A program made the position numbers and the translations under genes. A stretch of 41,079 nucleotides of DNA from an uncultured Collinsella sp. (GTDB lineage: Bacteria; Actinomycetota; Coriobacteriia; Coriobacteriales; Coriobacteriaceae): the NCBI GenBank assembly GCA_900757595.1, contig CAAEOL010000030.1:1-41079 (forward strand). The letters run 5' to 3'. Within the stretch, counting starts at the first letter, position 1, and every line of letters starts with the position of its first letter. The notes beneath the pieces are model-generated. The model saw nothing but the letters and a program-made list of their open reading frames with translations, ran no database searches and was not told the DNA's origin. Positions 7,129 to 15,626 of the stretch are shown piece by piece.

Positions 7129-8808
7129 CTAGTCACGCGTCAGCTTGCGGTGAATACGATGCGGCTGGGCTGCGTCCTCGCCCAGGCGCTCGATGCGGTT
7201 GGCCTGATAGGCCTCGAAGTTGCCCTCGAACCAATACCAGTTGCCCGGGTTCTCGTCGGTGCCCTCCCACGCCAGAATGTGCGTGGCGACACGGTCCAGG
7301 AACATACGGTCGTGGCTAATGACCACCGAGCAGCCCGGGAACTCGAGCAGCGCCGCTTCGAGTGAGGACAGCGTCTCGACGTCGAGATCGTTCGTGGGCT
7401 CGTCGAGGAGCAGCAGGTTGCCGCCCTGCTTGAGCGTGAGCGCCAGGTTCAGACGATTGCGCTCACCACCGGAGAGTACGCCAGCGCGCTTCTGCTGGTC
7501 CTGGCCCTTAAAGCCAAAGCTCGCCACGTACGCGCGGCTGGGGACCTCGGTCTCGCCGACCATCATGTGGTCCAGGCCATCCGAGACGACCTCCCACAGG
7601 TTCTTATCGGGATCGATGCCAGAACGGTTCTGATCGACATAGGAGATCTTGACGGTCTCGCCCACCTCGAGCTCGCCCGAAGTCAGCGGCTCCAGGCCCA
7701 CGATGGTCTTGAAGAGCGTAGTCTTGCCCACACCGTTGGGGCCGATGACGCCCACGATGCCGTTACGCGGCAGGGTGAACGAAAGGTCGTCGATGAGCAC
7801 ACGGCCATCGAACTCCTTGTGCAGATGATGGGCCTCGAGCACCTTGTTGCCCAAACGCGGGCCCACAGGGATGCGGATGTCGGTCCAGTCGAGCTTCTGG
7901 CTTGCGCGGGCCTCGGCCTCCATCTCCTCGTAGCGAGCCAGACGGGCCTTGTTCTTTGCCTGGCGAGCCTTGGGCGAGCTGCGTACCCACTCGAGCTCGG
8001 CCTCCATGCGCTTGGCGAGCTTGGCGTCACGATTGCCCTGTGCCTCGATACGCGCGGCCTTGGTCTCCAGATACGTGGAGTAGTTGCCCTTGTAAGGATA
8101 AAGGTGACCGCGGTCGACCTCGCAAATCCACTCGGCGACGTTATCCAGGAAGTAGCGATCGTGCGTGACGGCAAGCACCGCGCCCTGGTAGTTGTGCAGG
8201 AAGTGCTCGAGCCACAGGATCGACTCGGCGTCCAGGTGGTTCGTGGGCTCGTCGAGCAGCAGCAGGTCGGGAGCCTCGAGCAGCAGCTTGCACAGGGCCA
8301 CGCGACGGCGCTCGCCGCCGGAAAGTACGCTGACCGGCATGTCGGAATCGGGCAGCTGCAGGGCGTCCATGGCCTGGCCGAGCTTGGAATCGATATCCCA
8401 GCCGTCGGCGGCATCAATCTCGTCCTGGAGCTTGCCCATCTCGGCCATGAGGGCGTCCATGTCGCAATCCGGGTCGCACATCTCCTCGCCGATCTTATTG
8501 AAGCGATCGACCTTGGCGATCATATCGCCAAACGCCATGCGCACGTTCTCGATGACGGTCTTGTCGTCGTCGAGCGGCGGCTCCTGCTGCAGGATACCCA
8601 CGGTGTAGCCGGGGGTGAGCCTGGCATCGCCGTTGGAGACCTCCTCGATGCCGGCCATGATCTTGAGCAGGGTCGACTTGCCCATACCGTTGGGGCCCAC
8701 GACGCCGATCTTGGCACCGGGGTAGAAGCTCAGGGTCACGTCGTCAAGGATTACCTTGTCGCCATGGGCCTTGCGAGCCTGATACATCTGGTAGATAAAC
8801 TCTGCCAT
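7129..8808 (-). CDS. ettA: Energy-dependent translational throttle protein EttA (ABC-F ATPase)
   Basis: A protein of 559 residues with two ABC domains in tandem and no membrane part. The first Walker A is GPNGMGKS (residues 38-45) and the second is GPNGVGKT (near 360). The signatures LSGGERRRVALCKLL and LSGGERNRLNLALTL and the Walker B lines LLLLDEPTNHLD and LLLLDEPTNDLD are intact. The start MAEFIYQMYQARKAHGDKVILDDVTLSFYPG and the length match EttA. The family binds the ribosomal E site and couples nucleotide state to the first rounds of elongation (established for the E. coli protein). A GAAAGGAT ribosome site precedes the ATG. It is monocistronic by position, with a terminator directly behind. 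Confidence 0.95.
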   Translation of the reverse strand: MAEFIYQMYQARKAHGDKVILDDVTLSFYPGAKIGVVGPNGMGKSTLLKIMAGIEEVSNGDARLTPGYTVGILQQEPPLDDDKTVIENVRMAFGDMIAKVDRFNKIGEEMCDPDCDMDALMAEMGKLQDEIDAADGWDIDSKLGQAMDALQLPDSDMPVSVLSGGERRRVALCKLLLEAPDLLLLDEPTNHLDAESILWLEHFLHNYQGAVLAVTHDRYFLDNVAEWICEVDRGHLYPYKGNYSTYLETKAARIEAQGNRDAKLAKRMEAELEWVRSSPKARQAKNKARLARYEEMEAEARASQKLDWTDIRIPVGPRLGNKVLEAHHLHKEFDGRVLIDDLSFTLPRNGIVGVIGPNGVGKTTLFKTIVGLEPLTSGELEVGETVKISYVDQNRSGIDPDKNLWEVVSDGLDHMMVGETEVPSRAYVASFGFKGQDQQKRAGVLSGGERNRLNLALTLKQGGNLLLLDEPTNDLDVETLSSLEAALLEFPGCSVVISHDRMFLDRVATHILAWEGTDENPGNWYWFEGNFEAYQANRIERLGEDAAQPHRIHRKLTRD

Positions 8809-8899
8809 TTGCCTGTTTTATCCTTTCTACCTGCTGTTTCCCTATTCTTGTTTCGCTTTAGTAGAAACGAAATGAGGAAACCAGCTCTGAAACATAACG

Positions 8900-8927
8900 A
8901 AAAAGGGGCATGGTTGCCCACACCCCC
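8900..8927 (-). terminator. Terminator of the sdpRI-like operon
   Basis: On the minus strand a G/C hairpin (GGGCA, ACCA, TGCCC, with further flanking G4/C4 pairing) is followed by TTTTT. It separates the SdpI-like gene from ettA. Confidence 0.65.
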
Positions 8928-8992
8928 TAATACTACCTGGGAAAAGTCCCTCGGAACATACTATGAACTGCGTACGCTAGTTTTCCGCAACC

Positions 8993-9697
8993 TTAACGAG
9001 CGGCTCGCTGCGATTTGCGCCACAACAGATACGAGTAGACGTAGACGGCTCCAACCGAACCAAACGCCAGAACCGCAATCACCGCGGCGACGACTTCACT
9101 CGAAAGCACGCTGCCTGCCACGCCCATCACAATCAAACCAACACCCAGCACCATAAAGCAGGCACCGCCAAAGCGCTGCGTACGGCGCCAGTTCTCGGGA
9201 TCGGCAAGCGCCCAAGGTGTCTTGATACCGAGCGTATAGTTCTGCTTCACACGCGGCAAGTAGTTGCCTACGCCGATGAACAGCAAACCGACAACACCGG
9301 AAATCAGCACGTTAACCGAACCGACCGCCGGCACCACGCCCCAGACCGTAAGCTCTCCCAGCCAGCTTATGGCGCACATGAACAAGGTGAAGGCGATTAC
9401 GAAGCCCTGGTAGAACTTGCCCGAGGTTCGATATGCCTCACCTTTGGGGTCGATGCGCGGCGCCACGCAGAACATTGCGAGAAGCGCCAGAGGCAGCACG
9501 CCGAGCGCGGAGGCCATCCAGCTAGGACCCCAACCGTCGACGGCGCCGTTCGCGCCCCAGTGCGTGGGAATCTGCGCAGGCAAGCTCGGCATCACCATGA
9601 GGTGCGCTACGACATTGGCGACGCACAGAGCGACCAGCGCAATCCACACGCGCGACGATACCCCCGTGGGGTGAATGCCCTTGTTTTCGTTATTCAT
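8993..9697 (-). CDS. SdpI-family membrane protein (DUF1648 + SdpI domain)
   Basis: A protein of 234 residues with about six membrane segments. The N-terminal part carries the DUF1648 pattern (PSLPAQIPTHWGANGAVDGWG). The C-terminal part carries the SdpI domain (GNYLPRVKQNYTLGIKTPWALADPENW, then RTQRFGG). The start MNNENKGIHPTG at 9697 overlaps the end of the ArsR gene by 8 bases. In Bacillus the SdpR-SdpI pair gives immunity to the SdpC killing factor, SdpI also acting as signal receptor for SdpR. No SdpC-like toxin gene is seen nearby, so here it may protect against others' toxins or serve envelope stress (inference). Confidence 0.85.
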   Translation of the reverse strand: MNNENKGIHPTGVSSRVWIALVALCVANVVAHLMVMPSLPAQIPTHWGANGAVDGWGPSWMASALGVLPLALLAMFCVAPRIDPKGEAYRTSGKFYQGFVIAFTLFMCAISWLGELTVWGVVPAVGSVNVLISGVVGLLFIGVGNYLPRVKQNYTLGIKTPWALADPENWRRTQRFGGACFMVLGVGLIVMGVAGSVLSSEVVAAVIAVLAFGSVGAVYVYSYLLWRKSQRAAR

Positions 9698-9968
9698 CCT
9701 TATCACCTTCAGTGTTTGTAAAGCCCATAAACCAGCCAATTAGATCCTGCATGACGGTGGTGTTTAAGCTGTATACGATGTTTTGGCCATGGCGCTCGTC
9801 GGTCACCAACCCGGCGTTTTTGAGCGTCGCCAAGTGATGGCTTAGCGACGGCTTACTGATATCGAAATGCTCGGCAAGCTCCCCCGCCGTGCAATTGCCC
9901 TCGCGCAGCAACTCCAAAATGCGCCGTCGCGTTGGATCGGCAAGCGCCTTAAAACCCTCTCCCGGCAT
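9690..9968 (-). CDS. ArsR-family autorepressor (SdpR-like)
   Basis: A winged-helix regulator of 92 residues. The core FKALADPTRRRILELLREG, the recognition helix region FDISKPSLSHHLATLKNAGLV and the wing DERHGQNIVYSLN are typical of the ArsR group without metal-binding cysteines, as in SdpR. The start at 9968 (MPGEGFKAL) is chosen because GAGGAGGT lies just before it; the longer frame adds only MMRGGL. It is the first gene of a two-gene operon with the SdpI-like protein, and the promoter holds a matching inverted repeat, so autoregulation is likely. Confidence 0.88.
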   Translation of the reverse strand: MPGEGFKALADPTRRRILELLREGNCTAGELAEHFDISKPSLSHHLATLKNAGLVTDERHGQNIVYSLNTTVMQDLIGWFMGFTNTEGDKDE

Positions 9969-10002
9969 AAGACCTCCTCTCATCATCTCTCATGACGCGC
10001 AC

Positions 10003-10040
10003 ACTATACTCGATATTTAGATGTTTGTCTAACTATCTAA
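10003..10040 (-). promoter_or_regulatory. Promoter and operator of the ArsR-SdpI operon
   Basis: On the minus strand TAGACA (10026-10031) and TATAGT (10003-10008) are spaced by 17 bases. The inverted repeat TTAGA-N6-TCTAA (10017-10032) overlaps the -35, and a further half-site ATCTAA follows at 10035-10040. This is a good candidate operator for the ArsR protein. Confidence 0.65.
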
Positions 10041-10050
10041 TCTTGTACTC

Positions 10051-10085
10051 AAAAAATAGCCGCCTCCGCGTAATGCGAAGACGGC
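10051..10085 (-). terminator. Minus-strand terminator with no gene upstream
   Basis: On the minus strand the hairpin (arms 10059-10069 and 10075-10085) pairs fully if two G-U pairs are allowed and is followed by TATTTTTT. No minus-strand protein gene lies upstream of it, so it may end a short antisense or small RNA arising near 10210-10230, or be a remnant. Confidence 0.5.
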
Positions 10086-10216
10086 CACTTCTCACGCTAC
10101 AAACGTGTTTGGGAGTTGGCCAACCCGCTGCAACGGGTGCCATCTGCTTCATCTTATGCAAATCACTGCCTCATTTCAACAAGCCCCTAGGGCTCAAATG
10201 GAATCGCGATAATACC

Positions 10217-10260
10217 TATAATGACGATAGCTAAAACACGATTCGCTTCCCCATCGGAGG
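10217..10260 (+). promoter_or_regulatory. -10 element and start-deciding RBS of tcdA
   Basis: TATAAT (10217-10222) is a consensus -10 with only a weak TCAAAT at -35. GGAGG at 10256-10260 touches the first ATG (10261) directly but lies 6 bases before the second ATG (10267), so the second is the better start. Confidence 0.55.
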
Positions 10261-10266
10261 ATGTCT

Positions 10267-11064
10267 ATGACCGAAACCACAGCCGCAACTCCCAACGAGA
10301 CACGCGACACTAAGCTCGAGATCATTATGGGGCGCGAGGCGCTCGATAAACTCGCCAGCTCCACAGTGCTGGTGCTCGGCTGCGGAGGCGTGGGCTCCAA
10401 CTGCTGCGAGGCACTCGCCCGCGGCGGCATCGGTCATTTCGTCATTCTGGACAAGGACATCATCGCGCCCAGCAATATCAATCGCCAGGCCATCGCCTTT
10501 CACAGCACCATCGGCAAGCGCAAAGTGGACGTGATGGATGCCATGATTCGCGATATCAATCCCGCCGCCACCGTTATCAAGCGCACCGAATACCTGCTGA
10601 GTGACAACATCGACGAGTTCTTCGTGAGCGTTTTGGAGCAGACGGGTGGCAAGCTCAACTACGTCGTCGACGCCATCGACACCATCTCGGCCAAGCTCAC
10701 CATTGCCAAATATGCTCAGGACCGCGACATTCGTTTGGTTAGCTCCATGGGCGGGGCCAACAAGCTCCATCCCGAGTGCCTCCGCTTTGCCGACATTTTC
10801 GATACGGTACGTGACCCCATGAGCCGCATCATGCGCAAAGAATGTAAGAAGCGCGGAATCGAGAGCCTACACGTACTGTTTAGCTGCGAGGAATCGGTTA
10901 AGACACAGCCCCGCGACCCTTCCAACATCCACGAGCGTACCGAGCTGGGAACCGCCAGCTTTATGCCGCCCATCATGGGCCAGATGATCGCCGGCGAGGT
11001 TATCCGCCAGATCAGTGGCCGCGGCACCGAGCGCGTGCGCGCCGATGGCCAGCGCCTGGACTAG
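10267..11064 (+). CDS. tcdA: tRNA threonylcarbamoyladenosine dehydratase TcdA (ThiF/E1-like)
   Basis: A protein of 265 residues. The nucleotide-binding loop GCGGVGS is at residues 38-44, followed by LDKDIIAPSNINRQ and later VVDAIDTISAKL and SSMGGANKLHPE, all typical of the TcdA/CsdL branch of the ThiF family. TcdA uses ATP to cyclise t6A at position 37 of ANN-decoding tRNAs. The C-terminal ATFMPP-type motif appears as GTASFMPPIMGQMIAGEVIRQISG. A TatD-family gene follows after 14 bases on the same strand, probably co-transcribed. No cysteine desulfurase csdA is nearby. Confidence 0.92.
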   Translation: MTETTAATPNETRDTKLEIIMGREALDKLASSTVLVLGCGGVGSNCCEALARGGIGHFVILDKDIIAPSNINRQAIAFHSTIGKRKVDVMDAMIRDINPAATVIKRTEYLLSDNIDEFFVSVLEQTGGKLNYVVDAIDTISAKLTIAKYAQDRDIRLVSSMGGANKLHPECLRFADIFDTVRDPMSRIMRKECKKRGIESLHVLFSCEESVKTQPRDPSNIHERTELGTASFMPPIMGQMIAGEVIRQISGRGTERVRADGQRLD

Positions 11065-11078
11065 CAGGATGCCCTACG

Positions 11079-11861
11079 ATGGAACCACGATTCTTTGACA
11101 CGCATTGTCACCTTGATTTAATGCTCGACCCCGATGCTGCAGCCAATGAGTCGGCGGCGTTGGGTCTGGGGCTCTTTGACTGCGGGGTCGACCCACGCGA
11201 CTTTTCGGCCGCAAACGAGCGCGCCCGTCGCCTACCAGGCATCATCGCTGGCGTTGGGCTCCACCCCTGGTGGCTCGCCGACGGCCGCTGCGGTCCCGCC
11301 GAAGTCAACCTGCTTTGCGAGTTTGCTGCCCAAGAGCGCTACATCGGCGAAGTCGGACTCGACTTTTCCGCGCGCTTTGCTGGAAGTGAGCCGCTACAAA
11401 TACAGGCACTCGACCGGCTCTGCGATGCGCTCGTGCAGCAACCTCTTACCGGGCGCGTGATATCAACTCACGCCGTTCGTTCAGCAGGAACCGTACTGGA
11501 CGTCCTCGAATCGCATGGACTACTCATCCCAAACCCCGACTCCCCCGTTATCATCTTCCACTGGTTTAGCGGCACCTCGGACGAACTCGTCCGCGCGCGT
11601 AATGCGGGCTGTTATTTTTCCGTCAACGAACGCATGCTCGCCACCAAGCGCGGCCGCGAATATGCCCGACAGATTCCACTCGACCGTCAACTGCTCGAGA
11701 CCGATGCGCCGGCCGAGCCAAACACAGAAACAAGCACGCAGTCGCTCATCAAATCGCTCGCAAGGACCTCGATGCGCATTGCCTCACTCAAAAACTGTGA
11801 TGCAAAGCGCATCGAGTCGGTAGTTTTAGCAAATGCGCACTCTGTTTTTGACCTTCGCTAA
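11079..11861 (+). CDS. TatD-family metal-dependent hydrolase
   Basis: A protein of 260 residues with the TatD metal site: DTHCHLD near residue 7, GVGLHPWW, IGEVGLDFS supplying the Glu ligand, ISTHAVRS and FHWFSGT as the later His motifs, and LLETDAP with the last Asp near residue 207. TatD-type proteins are Mg-dependent 3'-5' exonucleases or general amidohydrolase-fold phosphoesterases; the exact substrate cannot be told here. It is somewhat divergent from the housekeeping TatD next to metG. It is co-directional with tcdA. Confidence 0.88.
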   Translation: MEPRFFDTHCHLDLMLDPDAAANESAALGLGLFDCGVDPRDFSAANERARRLPGIIAGVGLHPWWLADGRCGPAEVNLLCEFAAQERYIGEVGLDFSARFAGSEPLQIQALDRLCDALVQQPLTGRVISTHAVRSAGTVLDVLESHGLLIPNPDSPVIIFHWFSGTSDELVRARNAGCYFSVNERMLATKRGREYARQIPLDRQLLETDAPAEPNTETSTQSLIKSLARTSMRIASLKNCDAKRIESVVLANAHSVFDLR

Positions 11862-11882
11862 CCCCTGTGGGCAAAAATGCCA

Positions 11883-11913
11883 AGGGACATGCGAATCGCA
11901 CAACGCAGTCCCT
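11883..11913. terminator. Candidate terminator between tatD-like gene and the catabolic operon
   Basis: AGGGACATGCG pairs with CGCAGTCCCT with a single bulged A. On the minus strand it is followed by TGGCATTTTT. It lies between the convergent ends of the tatD-like gene and the FGGY kinase gene. Confidence 0.5.
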
Positions 11914-11940
11914 ATTAGTAGGCAGTACAATTCGGCAGCA

Positions 11941-13458
11941 TTACACCAATTCGTGCATGAGATCACGGTTGCGTGCATACAATTCGTCAAAGATATGACG
12001 ACGCGACGCATATAACTCGTGGGCAGCCATATCGGGCACGATTGTTTGCGCAACGCCAAGGACTTGAGCGAGCTCATCCCATGATGCATAGGCGCCTCCT
12101 GCGAGAGCTGCCATGATGGCATCGCCGAAGCATGCGCCCATCGTAACCTTGGCAACCGAGACCTCGCGCCCGCATACGTCGGCGATAGCCTGCATCCAAA
12201 CTGGATTCTTGGTTCCACCTCCGACAAGCATAATGCGCCCAATTGGCAGTCCATGCTCTCGCTCGATAATGTCGACATGGGATGCAACGGTATACGCGAT
12301 GCCTTCCAAGGCGGCGCGAACCATATGGGCTCGCGTATGCCTTCCGGTCAAGCCAAAGAAGACGCCACGCGCCTCGGGATCGTTGAGCGGAGTACGCTCC
12401 CCCGCAAAGTACGGCAGACACAGGAGCCCATCGGCACCCGGCGCCACGTCGGCGGCATCATGCGCCATAACCGAATATGCATCGGGGCCACCGTGGCCCT
12501 CGGCCTCTACGGCGTCGCGATACAGCTCTTGGCGCAGCCACGATGTGAGCGCACCCGCCGTATTGGTCCCCGCGCAGATCCCGTAAGTTCCGGGAATGAT
12601 AAACGTCCCTGGCCACAGACGGGCATCATCGATCATATGATCAGCTAGGTAGATGAAATACGCCGTACTCCCCAACTGAACCATCATATCGCCGGGACGG
12701 AATACACCCGTCGAAATGGCCTCGGCACCAGAGTCGCCCGTTCCCACTAAGACAGGTGTCCCTGCCGCGAGCCCCGTCGCCTCAGCCGCACGCTGCGTAA
12801 TCACCCCGGCAATATCGGTAGCCGACATTACCTCCGCCATCTGGTCAGGCCGGCAGAAACGAGCACATTCCCGAGCATCAACCTTCCAAGTGTAGCGATC
12901 GTATAGGGGAAGAAAATCCTCCGCCAAATAACGGTCCACCGTAAAATGCCCCGTCAACTTCGCGCACAGAAACGATGACGCCGTCAGGAACTTCGCAGCA
13001 CGTTCGTGCACCTCGGGCATATTCTCCTTAAACCACAAGATCTTTGGAGCGATATCTGACGAACAGGGATCGTGCCCGAAAAGCTCGCGTGCGCGATCTG
13101 ATCCATATTCGGAAAGAAGCTCGTCAATCTGCGGCTTCGAACGCGCATCGACTCCATACAAAATCGCGGGCGCCAGCGCGTTGCACTCGGTATCGACCGG
13201 CACACAGTCGCAACCCAATGCGGAAAGGCCCACGCATCCGATCTGCGCCGCGTTAACCCCCGATCGCGCCACCAGCTCGCGCGACAAGCGGCAAAAATCG
13301 CCCCACCAAACGGTCTCGGCATCATGCTGGTACCATCCGTCACACGGGTTGTCCGTCTCATGTCCACAAGAGGCTTGGCAAACGATGTTGCATCGATCAT
13401 CGATTAAAACGCCTTTAGAGGCGCTTGTCCCAATATCAATACCCAGATAGAGCGCCAT
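11941..13458 (-). CDS. FGGY-family carbohydrate kinase (xylulokinase-like)
   Basis: A protein of 505 residues with both actin-fold halves. The N-terminal phosphate loop is GIDIGTSASKG; later come the phosphate-2 region LVGTGDSGAEAISTG and the family signature region HMVRAALEGIAYTV with RIMLVGGGTKNPVWMQAIADV. The length and the GWYQHDAETVWWGDF motif fit pentulose and hexulose kinases such as xylulokinase. The family phosphorylates a ketose or polyol with ATP. It is the last gene of the catabolic block, six bases after the BtpA-like gene, so it probably acts on a product of this operon rather than on free xylulose (inference). Confidence 0.85.
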   Translation of the reverse strand: MALYLGIDIGTSASKGVLIDDRCNIVCQASCGHETDNPCDGWYQHDAETVWWGDFCRLSRELVARSGVNAAQIGCVGLSALGCDCVPVDTECNALAPAILYGVDARSKPQIDELLSEYGSDRARELFGHDPCSSDIAPKILWFKENMPEVHERAAKFLTASSFLCAKLTGHFTVDRYLAEDFLPLYDRYTWKVDARECARFCRPDQMAEVMSATDIAGVITQRAAEATGLAAGTPVLVGTGDSGAEAISTGVFRPGDMMVQLGSTAYFIYLADHMIDDARLWPGTFIIPGTYGICAGTNTAGALTSWLRQELYRDAVEAEGHGGPDAYSVMAHDAADVAPGADGLLCLPYFAGERTPLNDPEARGVFFGLTGRHTRAHMVRAALEGIAYTVASHVDIIEREHGLPIGRIMLVGGGTKNPVWMQAIADVCGREVSVAKVTMGACFGDAIMAALAGGAYASWDELAQVLGVAQTIVPDMAAHELYASRRHIFDELYARNRDLMHELV

Positions 13459-13464
13459 AGGTGC

Positions 13465-14274
13465 CTACTCCCCTCGCGCCGTACGAGCGGCAGCCATAAA
13501 ACGAGCTACCCGCTCAACATCGACCGGGGCATCCAGCTTTCCGTCGCGCTTTAAGCAGGTGCCGACAAACGCGCCATCGTAGTGAGCAAATACGTCAGCC
13601 ACGGTATTTTCGCGACAACCGGTGCCACATACCACAGGCACTTCGCCAACACGCTCGCGGACCTCATCGGCAAGCTCGCTCGAAGCGCCACGACCGGCAG
13701 CCGAACCGCCGATGACCATCGCATCCGGTAGGCAATTAAAGAGAAGTGAATCGGCAATGTCCGCAGTCGTGCGGTCGTTGAGATAAACCTCCCCCTCGCT
13801 CGTGATGAAGTGAAAAAGCTTGAGGTCGTCCAAGCGCAGCGCCGCCTTGCGACGCATGGTGTGCGCGAAATCTCGGTTAATCAGCCCGAGATCACCGGCC
13901 CAGGCACCGCAAAAATTGCAGCGCGTGAACTGCGCATCGACGGCAGCGCACAGCTCGATTGTGGCATCACCATCGTAAATAGCCTCAGCTCCCCAAGGGG
14001 TCGACAAATCATGGGACAGAGCCCCGATTACATAGCCCATCGATGCAAGGGTTGAGGGAGAAACGTGCTGCTCATAGGGCATCGAGAGCTCATTGGTAAT
14101 CAAAATGCCATCGACACCGCCCTGCTGCAACGCTTCGAGATCGCGCTTGGCGGCTTCCACGACCTGCGACACGCTTCCGCCCGGGTAATACAGTGGATCG
14201 CCCGGCAGAGGACGCAGGTGCAGCATTCCGATAACCGGCTTTTCGGTCTTGAACATCGAAGTTAGAAACGACAT
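13465..14274 (-). CDS. BtpA/SgcQ-family TIM-barrel protein
   Basis: A protein of 269 residues with the BtpA pattern: PVIGMLHLRPLPGDP near the start, then GGVDGILITNELSMPY, CNFCGAWAGDLGLI and a C-terminal VPVVCGTGCRENTVADVF with DGAFVGTCLKRDGKLDAPVD. BtpA was named from photosystem I biogenesis in cyanobacteria, but homologues such as E. coli SgcQ sit in sugar operons, and their reaction is not established as far as I know. The start at 14274 is set by AAGGAG. It lies between the YjbQ and FGGY kinase genes, which favours an enzyme role on a phosphorylated sugar (inference). Confidence 0.85.
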   Translation of the reverse strand: MSFLTSMFKTEKPVIGMLHLRPLPGDPLYYPGGSVSQVVEAAKRDLEALQQGGVDGILITNELSMPYEQHVSPSTLASMGYVIGALSHDLSTPWGAEAIYDGDATIELCAAVDAQFTRCNFCGAWAGDLGLINRDFAHTMRRKAALRLDDLKLFHFITSEGEVYLNDRTTADIADSLLFNCLPDAMVIGGSAAGRGASSELADEVRERVGEVPVVCGTGCRENTVADVFAHYDGAFVGTCLKRDGKLDAPVDVERVARFMAAARTARGE

Positions 14275-14307
14275 AACGTGCTCCTTCATAGGGCTATTGC
14301 AGGGACG

Positions 14308-14736
14308 TTACTCCCCCAACACCTCGACGTACACTTTTCGCTTCTGCGGACCGTCAAACTCCGCAAGATAGATGTTCTGGGCACCTCCGCACACGATGTG
14401 GCCATCTTGGACGGGAAAGAAGCAACTGTTTCCACAAATCATGCTCTTGATATGCCCACAGGAGTTGTTGCCGGTGGCTCCATAGCTCGGCAGGAAGTGT
14501 GCATGCGCATAGGGGGCATCGAGTGGGGCGATGCGATCAAGCGTCTCCATAAGATCCGTCTCCACGCAGGGCAGCCCCTCGTTTACCACGATTCCGCAGG
14601 TCGTATGCGACAAAATAATCGCTGCCAAGCCATTGGTCACCGAGCTGTGTTCGATGGCAGCGTGCACGTCCTCGGTAATATCGATGAACTGGTCCGGAGC
14701 AGTCGATAGATAGCTCAATGTCTCGAGCGTCACCAT
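14308..14736 (-). CDS. YjbQ family protein (UPF0047)
   Basis: A protein of 142 residues. It has the UPF0047 signature: HTTCGIVVNEG, then HFLPSYG, GNNSCGHIKSMICGNS, FPVQDGHIVCGGAQNIYLAEFDGP and a final RKVYVEVLGE. The family is annotated as secondary thiamine-phosphate synthase because some members rescue thiamine mutants; the true activity is unclear. No thiamine genes are near. Instead the gene is tightly packed in the sugar operon: it starts at or overlaps the stop of the amidohydrolase gene, with GTG at 14742 as alternative start. A sugar-related role is more likely (inference). Confidence 0.85.
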   Translation of the reverse strand: MVTLETLSYLSTAPDQFIDITEDVHAAIEHSSVTNGLAAIILSHTTCGIVVNEGLPCVETDLMETLDRIAPLDAPYAHAHFLPSYGATGNNSCGHIKSMICGNSCFFPVQDGHIVCGGAQNIYLAEFDGPQKRKVYVEVLGE

Positions 14737-14738
14737 GT

Positions 14739-15599
14739 TCACTCATCCCCTTCAAGAAAACGCAGGGCATTACCCCAGTAGAGCCTTTCTCGCGCATCAT
14801 CGCGCATGGGCACGGTATCGAGCGCCCGCTTGAGTTTGAATGCACGGAAGCGCGGCGTATTGCTGGCAAACATCACTTGATGCGATAGCGCGCGCTCATA
14901 CCACAGCGGCCCCATATCGACCGTGAAAAGACGCTGCATCATCTCCTCGGGCGAATCGATATAAGTGATAGAGGTGTCCGCGTAGCAGTTGGGATACTTG
15001 AGCAGCATCGCCACGGTCTCGCGCACCCAGGGCCAGCCAAAGTGGGTCAAACTAAAACGCACATTTGGATGCGTTGCGATTGTGTGCTCAAATGCAAGCG
15101 GGTTACTGCGCGAGAGCTCTGCACCCGGCTCCCAAGACATTCCGGCATGGAAAACCACCGGCTTGTTATAGCGCTCGCACAGCTCGTAAAGCGGCTCGGC
15201 CACAGCATCATCGGGGGCAAAACCCTGCTTTGCCGGATGCAGGCAAAGCCCCTTTGCCCCCAACCCGGTAAAGGCGCGCTCCAATTCGCCTGCGGCACCG
15301 TTCACCTGCGGATCTACGCTCGCAAATCCCCACAGACGATCGGGATGCGCGGCAACCAGCATGGCAATCTGGTCATTGGTGCCAAAATGCCCTCCGCATG
15401 CCGTGGTTACATCGAGCGGCATGAGCACGCTCTTCTGCACATCGCAGACGTCCATCTCGACTTGAAGCTCATCCCAATCCATGGGGCCCATATGCCCCAT
15501 ACCAAATTCTCGTGACCAAAAACCGAATCCATCAGGCTCATCACCCGGCGTACAGATCTCGCCGTAGAGCATAGGATGGACCAACATGTCGATAACCAT
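14739..15599 (-). CDS. Amidohydrolase-2 family protein with altered metal motif
   Basis: A protein of 286 residues with the TIM-barrel layout of the amidohydrolase-2 (ACMSD-like) family: LWGFASVDPQ, a GLGAKGLCLHP strand, KPVVFHAG and FSLTHFGWPWVRE. The usual N-terminal DxHxH reads IDMLVHP, so the first His is Leu, and the last-strand SDxPR reads SNTPRF, so the metal or catalytic Asp is Asn. The family includes decarboxylases, lactonases and hydrolases that may need one metal or none. The start at 15599 follows GGAAAGGAG. Sugar-lactone or sugar-acid chemistry is a guess from operon context. Confidence 0.75.
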   Translation of the reverse strand: MVIDMLVHPMLYGEICTPGDEPDGFGFWSREFGMGHMGPMDWDELQVEMDVCDVQKSVLMPLDVTTACGGHFGTNDQIAMLVAAHPDRLWGFASVDPQVNGAAGELERAFTGLGAKGLCLHPAKQGFAPDDAVAEPLYELCERYNKPVVFHAGMSWEPGAELSRSNPLAFEHTIATHPNVRFSLTHFGWPWVRETVAMLLKYPNCYADTSITYIDSPEEMMQRLFTVDMGPLWYERALSHQVMFASNTPRFRAFKLKRALDTVPMRDDARERLYWGNALRFLEGDE

Positions 15600-15626
15600 T
15601 TCGTACTCCTTTCCAGGCATTTGACC

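Noticed and set aside
7567..9156. 529-residue plus-strand open frame opposite ettA
   Set aside because: Antisense shadow of a clear ABC-F gene; Leu/Val/His-rich composition is an artefact of codon bias.
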